The notes below the pieces were generated by a model. It had not been told where the DNA came from. It was given only the letters and a program-made list of their open reading frames with translations, and made no database searches. This document shows positions 1 through 7,949 of a DNA stretch of 12,500 nt, one piece after another. Source of the stretch: Chrysomallon squamiferum. Its lineage: Eukaryota > Mollusca > Gastropoda > Neomphalida > Peltospiridae. The stretch covers positions 6,318,559 through 6,331,058 of the forward strand of contig CM022678.1 of assembly GCA_012295275.1 (NCBI GenBank), read 5' to 3'. Made by a program: the position numbers and the translations under genes. Each line of letters opens with the position of its first letter. Within the stretch, counting starts at the first letter, position 1.

Positions 1-190
1 GTAGAAATAAACTATTTCTCCGTCATAAAATAATGAGATGACATCACTGTATTCGATGACAGAACAATGTGGAAACATAATTTATTAATAGCCTGGAATT
101 ATGTCAGTATGATTATTTTAAGAATATTTGTATGCTTGTAATCAATCAAACTAAGGATACATATTACTTCTTTAATGTTTACCTATTTAA

Positions 191-420
191 TTTTTTTTTT
201 TTTTTTTTTTTTTTTCAGATGGGAGGGACGTATTAATGTTTATTTATTTATTTATTTATTTATTATTTTCTTTCTTCTTCTTTTTCCTTCTTCTTCTTCT
301 TCTTCTTCTTATTATTATTATTATTATTATTATTATTTTAATGTTATTATTTTCTTTCTTTCGTGTTCTTTTTTTTTTCAATTTATTTATTATTTATTTA
401 GTTAGTTTATTTTCCGAGTG
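191..420. repeat. Simple-repeat cluster: poly-T, (TTTA)n, (TTC)n, (ATT)n
   Basis: A run of 25 T (191-215) ends in CAG, followed by (TTTA)n at about 238-262, (TTC)n at about 268-310 and (ATT)n at about 310-337. Reading frames through it give only poly-F, poly-L, poly-S or poly-I and are not genes. Bases 1-190 hold nothing I recognise. Confidence 0.9.
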
Positions 421-960
421 GAAAAAGAAGAAAACTAGCGTCACGTGACAGTGTCACAATCGCTTTTATTGTTCTATCGCGTTGTTGTTTGCATACGTCA
501 TAATTTTACATTTTGCATACCAGTAGCCTCGCTGTGATAAAAAAAAGCAGATGTGCTAAAATCCCAGACATTTTTTGCCAAAGTTTCTGCATTTTCTGTT
601 CGTGAAAACATCCCTGATTATACAAAACAATTAGTTTCCTTGGTTATTTAGTAATCTACTTGCTAAATTTAATGGAAATTGATCTGCTTCACCGTGATCG
701 ATAAAATAATTTAAAATAAATAAATAAATAAAACAATAATTATAGAACCATATAAATGCTTTAATATTAGGTTTTATAGTATCATATTGTTTAGTATCTT
801 AAGAAAATATTTTTGGATACTATTGCTTTAAATTTGTTTTCATGGAGCCGATTTCTGATGATTAACAATCGTCCTTTCGAACTCAAAATATACCGAGCTG
901 GGTCAGGTGACTAATTTTCTGAATCTTGATTGGCTGATGTCCCTTATTTACAATAACAAA
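421..960. other. Non-repetitive stretch, no gene seen; E-box palindrome at 440-449
   Basis: No supportable exon in either strand. The palindrome GTCACGTGAC (440-449) contains a canonical CACGTG E-box, and a TACGTCA motif lies near 495. These could belong to a regulatory region, but no TATA box or exon is tied to them. Confidence 0.3.
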
Positions 961-967
961 TGCATTA

Positions 968-1065
968 AAAATAAAAAAAAAAACAACGAAAAAAACAACA
1001 AAAAAAAAACAACAAACAAAACAAAACAAAAATAAAAACAATAAAAAAATAAAAAGAAAAAAGAG
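968..1065. repeat. A-rich low-complexity tract
   Basis: About 100 bp of A runs broken by C, T and G (AAC-, AAAC- and AAAT-like units). The minus-strand frame through it is only F, L, V and C low complexity and is not a gene. Confidence 0.85.
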
Positions 1066-1639
1066 TAAGAAAAGGAGATCCTTTAGGTTCATCGTATTTT
1101 CGTTTTACTGGCTTCATCAGCTTTTTAATTTAAGCTTTCCAGTCGTTCTGAGTTCTTTAAGTGAGGCATGTCAGACACAAGTGAGATCAGGAGGTCTGTA
1201 GTTTTTCACCATTTAAGACAAAAGCCAAAGCATGGCAAATTACGCGATGTTTGAATTGCCATAACGTTCTCTTTTAACGGTCATACAACAGAGGTCAAAA
1301 TATCACTGGAAAGGCCCTTTTCATGGCTTTTATTTATTTATTTATTTATTTATTTTGTCATATACCTATCTATATTCATGGTCAGAAGACATGAAAGGAA
1401 ATTCCAGAAAACCAAAGACACTTTCTAGCTACGAAAATGCGCGAGAAAACATTAAAACTGATATTGGAACAGTGAACATCCCCGTACCTTCTTTGGTGAG
1501 CGCTGTAATAAACGTTTGGTGTTACTCAAAACGTTTTTAAAAAGCTTCAGTGCTTTATCTTCAGACATATCGAAAACAATTTAACGTGCTAATCAGAGCA
1601 AGCTGTTGTGAAGCACGTGTATGACAGGCACGTTCTCGG
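1066..1639. other. Stretch without a supportable gene; includes (TTTA)n at 1328-1355
   Basis: A plus-strand frame of about 60 codons runs to a stop near 1540 with mixed composition and no ATG at its left end. A strong CAG lies at 1383-1385 and a possible GTGAGC donor near 1495. This could be an exon or transposon fragment, but nothing in it is recognisable and no partner exon is visible. Confidence 0.2.
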
Positions 1640-1663
1640 ACACGCCTAAGGGCGTGTATGTCG

Positions 1664-1692
<29 letters not shown>
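1640..1692 (+). repeat. GC-rich hairpin followed by a 29-nt A tract (possible retroposon 3' end)
   Basis: Perfect 7-bp arms ACACGCC and GGCGTGT flank a TAAG loop (1640-1657), and 29 A residues begin at 1664. A structured tail plus oligo-A is the usual look of a SINE-type 3' end. No tRNA-like A or B box or target-site duplication was found, so retroposition is inference. The A tract abuts the homology boundary of the paralogous block that begins at 1693. Confidence 0.4.
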
Positions 1693-1694
<2 letters not shown>

Positions 1695-1940
1695 ACGGCA
1701 AAAACTAAAATCATACGAAACAAAAATTCAGAATGTAAAGCGATATATTTTATATCTGTAATCAATAAATTATTTTACATTCAATAAACTGTATATCTTT
1801 TTCTATGAATTTTCAAACAAATAATACATGTAATTGCTAAATTTGGCGCATAAGGATCTTATAATTTACGAAAAAAATAATATTACTTATGATTCTCTTT
1901 TTTAAAAGTATATTCTTTTTAACAATTTTTAATATTTCAT

Positions 1941-1962
1941 GTGTGTGTGTGTGTGTGTGTGT
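1941..1962. repeat. (GT)n microsatellite
   Basis: Eleven GT units inside the upstream paralogous block. Confidence 0.95.
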
Positions 1963-2100
1963 TTAAGAACTCTTCGTTAGATATGAGATTTAGGGTAAAA
2001 TAATAATATTATTTACAAGTCTCTTCTTTAATATTTTTTTTTTTATATTTCATGATATTATAATGATATTTTTATGAAAAAAATTATTATATTTTCTTCG

Positions 2101-2109
2101 GTTCTTCTG
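2101..2109 (+). pseudogene. Relic 9-nt microexon, acceptor lost
   Basis: GTTCTTCTG is followed by the donor-like GTAAAG and preceded by a pyrimidine tract ending TTCTTCG where AG would be expected, as if one A had been lost. In the family phase it would read Gly-Ser-Ser. It resembles a truncated exon 3 or 4 of the main gene. Confidence 0.4.
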
Positions 2110-2267
2110 GTAAAGTATTAAATATAGAAACCAAAAAAGAATAAATCTGTTTTAGGAAATAATTTTTTTGTTTTTATTAGATTGGTTTTGTGGTTGCTTA
2201 TTTCTAATACTATCTGTTTAATGTTCTTTATATTGATTATTAATTTTATTTTTTCTTATTATACAAG

Positions 2268-2288
2268 TTTCTAATGGGGCCTTTCCTC
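2268..2288 (+). CDS. Intact-looking 21-nt microexon of the upstream paralog
   Basis: The acceptor ATACAAG and the donor GTAAGTATT flank a 21-nt exon that is open in phase 1-1 and encodes S-N-G-A-F-P between two split codons. Its intron flanks match those of exons 7, 9 and 10 of the main gene (TTAATTTTATT before the acceptor, GTAAGTATT after the exon). Its 5' partner exons are not visible. It could be an exon of an upstream tandem paralog or an unused remnant that kept its splice sites. Confidence 0.5.
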
Positions 2289-2360
2289 GTAAGTATTAAT
2301 ACATTTTTATATGTATATAAAGCTTTATAACATTATAAAACTAATTAAAGAATCCAGTAC

Positions 2361-2810
2361 ATAACACATTTATTAATTAGATGTGCGTTGATGGAATATC
2401 ATTTTATATTATAATAAATAGCGCTGTAAAAAAATACATAACGACTGAATGAAATAAAATTTTAGAACTACATGATAAGGGTTTCAAAAGACTTTATATA
2501 TATATATTTTTTTTTTTCTGTTATTGTGCATCAACAGTTAAAAAAAGTATTATTGTTTTAATAATTAGCTTTCAATAACTGAAAAAATTAAAAGAGAAAA
2601 AGTATATTTATATAATCAGGACGTAGAATTTCACTTCCAAACTTTTCATACTATAATGTGTTTTTGTTTTGTTAGAACAAAACTGGTTTTAATGTGAACA
2701 TGATAATAGTGATATCTTTTTTTTTTATTGTTAATTCAAAATGATAATTTCTGACCAGATTGTCAGTGTAAAATGATAATATGTTTTCCTCTGAAACGAA
2801 GATAAAATGA

Positions 2811-2812
<2 letters not shown>
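2361..2812. other. AT-rich stretch, no gene seen
   Basis: Several AG-ended pyrimidine tracts occur (for example before 2690), but none is paired with a donor in a useful frame. There is no clear polyadenylation signal for an upstream transcript. Confidence 0.5.

Positions 2813-2884
<72 letters not shown>
2813..2884. repeat. (CT)36 microsatellite
   Basis: Uninterrupted CT repeat of 72 bp. It is followed by a TTTTTGTGTTATCT-like sequence that recurs after the second (CT)n tract at 11383-11461, so it is part of the larger flank duplication. Confidence 0.97.
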
Positions 2885-2886
<2 letters not shown>

Positions 2887-3060
2887 ATCTTTTTATTTTT
2901 GTGTTATCTACGGTTTTTTTTTTTGGCAAATATTAATGATCTACTTCGCCTTATTAGGTTAATTCTTATTATACTGTAAGTATTCTCTGTAAACTATAAT
3001 TACATATTAAAAAAAGTTCAGTGTATATGTATAAAACAAAACACAGTAATGCCTTTGCTA

Positions 3061-3200
3061 GAAGTAGAGCTAGTAGTAATTTTGTTGTTGTAGTAGTAAT
3101 AGTAGCAGCAGTAGCAGTTCCTCCTGTGGTAGTAGTAGTTGCAGTAGCAGTATTAGAAGTTGTACATTAGTCGTATAAAAGTAGTAGTAGCTGTAGTGGC
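3061..3200. repeat. Imperfect (TAG/CAG)n trinucleotide tract
   Basis: Degenerate TAG, CAG and GTAGTAGTAG units. A similar tract lies at 10081-10195. Not coding in any convincing frame. Confidence 0.8.
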
Positions 3201-3257
3201 TTCTAGGTAACCTGAAAAGAAAATAATCCCAATATAATTTCTATTTTGAGTTTGTCT

Positions 3258-3470
3258 ATTTATTTATTTATTTATTTATCTATTTGTTTATTTGTTTGTT
3301 TATTTTTTTTTTGGGGGGGGGTATTTATTTTTTTTCACTAATTATCATTGGTTGTTCATTTTCAGTCTAGTTTTACAATTCTGAGCAGTATATATAAAAA
3401 AAAAAAAAAAATTCCAACTTAACAACCGATAACATCTGTTAAATTTCTAGGTTAATACGCCCCAGGAATA

Positions 3471-3526
<56 letters not shown>
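3258..3526. repeat. Simple repeats: (TTTA)n, T10G9 run, A run, (ATT)n
   Basis: (TTTA)n at about 3258-3304, a T-run to G-run junction at 3303-3321, an A run near 3398, and (ATT)n at about 3475-3526. No gene. Confidence 0.9.
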
Positions 3527-3546
3527 TTATTATGCGACCATATTGT

Positions 3547-3770
3547 TTTAATTATTAAATTAATATACCATTATCGATTCACTTATTAAACTAATAAACT
3601 TGATAAGTGAGAGGAACTGATTATATTTAATCACCAATGATCTACAGCAATTAATCTGATCAAATAAAACATGACCTGAAACGTTTTGCTTCGTCAAAAA
3701 ATTAATTTTCGTTTGCTTTTCATATTTCAGGCTTCTACGACGGAGATCTCATCTGTTACACATGTTGACA
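3547..3770 (+). repeat. Gene-flanking segmental duplication, copy A
   Basis: Matches 11790-12019 in the same orientation. Shared blocks include ACCATTATC, GATTATATTTAATCACCAA, TTTTGCTTCGT and GTTTGCTTTTCATATTT. It lies just upstream of the promoter of the microexon gene, with copy B beyond its 3' end, as expected for a tandemly duplicated gene unit. Confidence 0.85.
3731..3768 (+). CDS. Candidate terminal exon in copy A (Cys-containing tail)
   Basis: A strong acceptor (TTTGCTTTTCATATTTCAG) leads into a short frame that starts in phase 1 (GC), encodes F-Y-D-G-D-L-I-C-Y-T-C and stops at TGA (3766-3768). Copy B has the same acceptor position and frame with an in-frame 3-nt indel. If real, it would be the last exon of the upstream paralog, whose 2268-2288 microexon ends in the matching phase. 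Chance or a non-coding conserved element remains possible. Confidence 0.3.
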
Positions 3771-3900
3771 ACCGATAACTGTTTTCTGCGGCCAATTGAA
3801 AAATTAATAATAATAATAATGGTCATTCTAAATTAAAAATACAACAAAGAAAAACAAAACCGCCCCAATCTGAACTAAGAAAATTATTAATTATTCTCTT

Positions 3901-3948
3901 CCAATAAGCACTTAATTAAATCCGACAGGAATCTGAATGATATAAATG
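3901..3948 (+). promoter_or_regulatory. Putative core promoter: CCAAT and TATA-like box
   Basis: CCAAT at 3901-3905 and TATAAATG at 3941-3948. A start near 3970 would give a short first exon ending at the strong donor at 4011. The spacing suits an RNA polymerase II promoter for the microexon gene. It is inferred from motifs only. Confidence 0.45.
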
Positions 3949-3969
3949 TGATGTAAAACTAAAGGGTTA

Positions 3970-4010
3970 AACAGATTTTGAACACAGAAGTGAAAGAGTA
4001 ACATTACTTG
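3970..4010 (+). other. Putative 5' UTR exon of the microexon gene
   Basis: Ends at a near-perfect donor, CTTG then GTAAGTGA (4011 onward). The next exon begins after TTTTTCAG at 4485, giving a 474-nt first intron inside the 5' UTR. The left edge is a guess from the TATA position. Confidence 0.5.
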
Positions 4011-4025
4011 GTAAGTGAAAATTTC

Positions 4026-4149
4026 TTATTTATGTCCATATATATGTACATGCGTACATATGTGCGTGTATTTACTATATGTATCTATAAAATGTGTATC
4101 TATATGTGTTTGTATGTATAAATATGTATGCATGTATTTTCGTATGTGT

Positions 4150-4182
<33 letters not shown>

Positions 4183-4260
4183 AACACACAAACACTTACA
4201 TATATAACTATGTCTGAGTGTGTGTGTGTGTGTGTGCGTGCGTGTGTGTGTGTGTGTGTT
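4026..4260. repeat. Alternating (TATG)n, (TA)n and (GT)n in intron 0
   Basis: Purine-pyrimidine alternating DNA: degenerate TATG and TGTA units, pure (TA)n at about 4150-4182, and (GT)n with CG interruptions at 4217-4259. The K/Y/I/C-rich frames here are repeat artefacts. Confidence 0.9.
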
Positions 4261-4350
4261 TTTTGATTTTTATATATCGAAAACAATAAAATAATAGCAT
4301 TGAAATATAAACAATTTTTGTTCTCACCAATTATCGCTGACATCACTTTT

Positions 4351-4480
<130 letters not shown>

Positions 4481-4484
4481 TCAG

Positions 4485-4560
4485 GAAGAAAGATAACAAA
4501 TAGCAAGCATGAAGCTGTTTCTAGTTGTCGCCCTTCTTGTCACAATGACCTTCGCAACAA
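4485..4560 (+). CDS. Exon 1: signal peptide
   Basis: Acceptor TTTTTCAG ends at 4484, followed by 24 nt of 5' UTR and the ATG at 4509. The coding part is M-K-L-F-L-V-V-A-L-L-V-T-M-T-F-A-T plus the first base of a Ser codon. The donor is GTAAGC at 4561. A Lys followed by a Leu/Val-rich core is a textbook secretion signal. The exon is followed by a 298-nt intron. Confidence 0.88.
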
Positions 4561-4653
4561 GTAAGCTTTTAAAAATAAATTAAAATTAAAACATTATGAG
4601 ATCGCCACAAAATACAGTTTTCTAATAAACTATATATGTTTATCTGTTGCCTG

Positions 4654-4704
<51 letters not shown>

Positions 4705-6928
4705 TTATTATTATTATTATCATCATGATTTGAAATAATCACTTGTTTTAAGTACATTTATAAAATGGTATTACAGAATCAAGAATCTAAATTAATGTTT
4801 TATTTATTTGTGTCCATGCGCATTTATTTATTTATTTATTTATTTATTTATTTTTCAGGTTCTGCTTTCTCAAGCAGTAAGTATTTCAAAATCACTGTTT
4901 CAATCTCTTGATAGTTGGAAGTGTTCCAGTTGCTACACAGATTTCTTTCTTCTTCCTTGAATCTTACCTGTAATGTTTACTAAAATCACTTGCAACATTC
5001 TAGATGTCTTTAGTAATGCCAGAAATCAGTGAACATCATACAAATGTGTTTTAATGGCGTGCCTGCTTTTTAGAATAATAATAGATTATAATTATACTGA
5101 TATGACTGCGTTCAAAAGCTGCATAACTGTATCTGCATAATGATATGTTGGTCTGATTATCTCTAAATCAAGTTTCGGTCATTCTAAAGCCGGTGACTGG
5201 TATGGTAGACTTTAAACACTGTTCTTGATGATGTTAGAACTTAGTGCCAGCATTTCGTATTGTTCTAGTAAATGTAAAATGCATTTAGCTAAAATAGAAA
5301 GTTTCATTTTGGTTTATTTCCGTCATAATATTTTATGGATCTTAGTTTAAAGAAAACTTTAATACTTTATATCAGTGATGGCAAAAAATTAAAATCTTGC
5401 GAAACAAAAATTCGGAAAGTAAAAATCGATATATTTTATAACTGTAGTCAAGAAATGATTTTCATTCAATAAATTGTATATTTGTTTTTGGTGAATTTAC
5501 ATAAAAATATCAAATATAGTTGCTAAATCTGATTATACCATTTATTATATTGATTGGGATTGACTGGGATGTTTTTTTTACAATTTTTACATTTCATATA
5601 ATTATATTTATAGTGACAAATTTTATTTTATATTTTTAGGTTCTACTGGAGCAACAGGTAAATGATTAAACGTAAAAAGCAATAAAAATACAAAAATAAG
5701 ATATTAAATAACCTTTTCTTTGAGTCGTTTTATTTTTGCCTATTTCTACTAAAATATGTTTAATATTCCTCAACTGAACTGTTTTTTTATATTTTTTTGT
5801 GTTTTTTTCTTTTTGATAGGAAAATGTGGTTAGTTGTCTTCCAGTAAACACATAAACAATTTTTATTAGTTTTTAATCAAAGAAATTTTTCTTTTGCTTA
5901 TTTTTAATAAAATATATTTAATATTCCTCAATTTGATTCATAATTTCATTTTATGTTTATTCTACTATTAGTGTCTTTTTGTGTACCATCTTCCAGAAAA
6001 TGTTTAAATAATGTTTACTGTATTGAAATTATATATAAATCTAAAACACAAACAAATTCTAAAAAGTAATATTATTTATACCTCTCTTCTTTTTAACACT
6101 TTTACATTTCATATGACTATATTTATTGTTATTTTACATTTTTCAGGTTCATCTCCAACATCATGTAAGTTATTAGATAAAAAATAAAATAAAATAAAAA
6201 TAAAAATAAATAAATAAGAAATACAAAAATAGATATACGTATCTTAATAATCCTTTCTAAGAAACGAGCTATTTTTTAAACTGTTTTTACATTTCATATA
6301 ATAATATTTACACTAAATAAATGTATTACTGTTGTTGCTGTTGTTGTTATTATTATTATTATTCTTATTATATACATGTCTGTATTTTCTGAATAAATAA
6401 TAAATACATTTATTTTATGATTAAATCCTTTTTTAAATCCTTTTTTTTTTTTTTTTTTTTTTTTTTAGTTTCGTCAGGGTCAACAGGTATATTATTATTT
6501 ATTATTATTATTATTATACAAGCGATAAAAAGACTACAGATAGACAGATAGATAGAGAGATAGACAGATATATTAATTGATATATAGATAAGTAACCTAT
6601 TCTCAGAAAGGTTTTGTAATTGCTTTGTTCTAATAAAATATCTTTAATATTCGTCAAGTTGATTAATAACTTTAGAATTTCATATTCTATTGCGGTCACT
6701 TCCAAATAGCATTATTTCATTAAAGAATTAAATAAAGTTTAAAATCTGCAAATTATATAAAAATCTAAAACACAATAAAATGACATGATTAAGTAAGATA
6801 TGCGTTTCAAAATAAATTACTTATACTTCTCTTCTTTAAAGTATATAATTTATAGTTTTCATGCAGTTATATTTATTTTATTATTATTTCTTTTTTAAAG
6901 GTTCATCAGGAACATCAGGTACATTATG

Positions 6929-6978
<50 letters not shown>

Positions 6979-7866
6979 CATGAATATCAACAGGTTAATT
7001 ATTACATATATAAAGCAGCAAAGAATACAAGTTAGATACATCTGTTCTGTGAATGATTTCGTTATAACTCCTTTCTGAAACAATATGTTTAATATTCCTC
7101 AGTTTGAGTAATAATTTTATTCTATTTGTATTTTGTTGCAGCATCTTCTGGCACTTCCGGCACTTCCGGTAAGTATTTAAAACAAATTCAATGTCTTTAT
7201 ATTATTTATATATAAAACTCTAAAACATTAAAATTCATAATTAATTAAATGAAGCATACTTATTAAAAAGAAGATTAAAAAAAAAAAAACGTCAAAAGCC
7301 CCCCCCAAAACACCCAAAAAGAACAAAAAAACCCACCACGTTATGTTAGTTTTAAGAAAATATTTTTATTTTTTTCCAGCATTTACAAATATTAAAACAA
7401 TTTATGTAGTCTTGAAATTATATAAAAATCTAAAACAACATTAATATTTTATAATTAATTAAGAAAAAACAAAGTATTTAACTTTATTCAGATTTGTTTG
7501 GAACAAGATGTAAATTATTAGATATAAAAAGTATCATAGAATACAAATACAAATATATCTTTTTATTGAAACTTTTCTTTTGTTTATTTATACTAATAAA
7601 ATATATTTAATATTCCTATATTAATAATTTCATTCTATTTTTATTCTACTATTAGTGTCCTTCTTGTGTGCGATCTTCGAGCAAATGCTTAAACATTTTT
7701 TTATTGTGTTGAAATTATTTAATATAAATCTAAAACACAAACAAATTCTATAAAGTAATATTATTTATGTCTTTGTTATTTTTAACAATTTCTATGTTTC
7801 ATATGTCTATATTTGTGGTTATTTTATCTTTTCAGGTACATCCGGAACAACAGGTAACTCATTATA

Positions 7867-7949
<83 letters not shown>

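Larger units (their letters stand above)
1693..2360 (+). pseudogene. Partial or decayed paralog of the microexon gene
   Basis: This block aligns by eye to introns of the main gene. Bases 1693-1845 match intron 2 at 5374-5530 (shared words include CGAAACAAAAATTC, CGATATATTTTATA and TTGCTAA). Bases 1875-2080 carry the TATTTCAT and CTCTTCTTTAA modules found before exons 3, 4, 6 and 8. Bases 2130-2340 match the intron tail, exon and donor cassette of exons 7, 9 and 10, including GTAAGTATT. It contains one broken microexon (2101-2109) and one intact-looking microexon (2268-2288). A (GT)n tract (1941-1962) interrupts it where a counterpart of exon 3 would be expected. No signal-peptide exon is visible upstream. 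It may be a dead copy or the 3' part of a live upstream gene extending out of the window. Confidence 0.6.

Noticed and set aside
219-229. Possible exon after the poly-T plus CAG at 191-218
   Set aside because: Strong acceptor look, but no phase-matched donor of the family size and no homology to the other cassettes.
3061-3200. Tandem TAG/CAG tract as a CRISPR-like or tRNA array
   Set aside because: No unit-spacer structure and no cloverleaf; it is a degenerate trinucleotide repeat in a eukaryotic locus.
5821-5829. GAAAATGTG after GATAG, followed by GTTAGT
   Set aside because: Would be a 9-nt in-phase exon (G-K-C), but the residues are unlike the family and the surrounding sequence aligns to intron in other cassettes.
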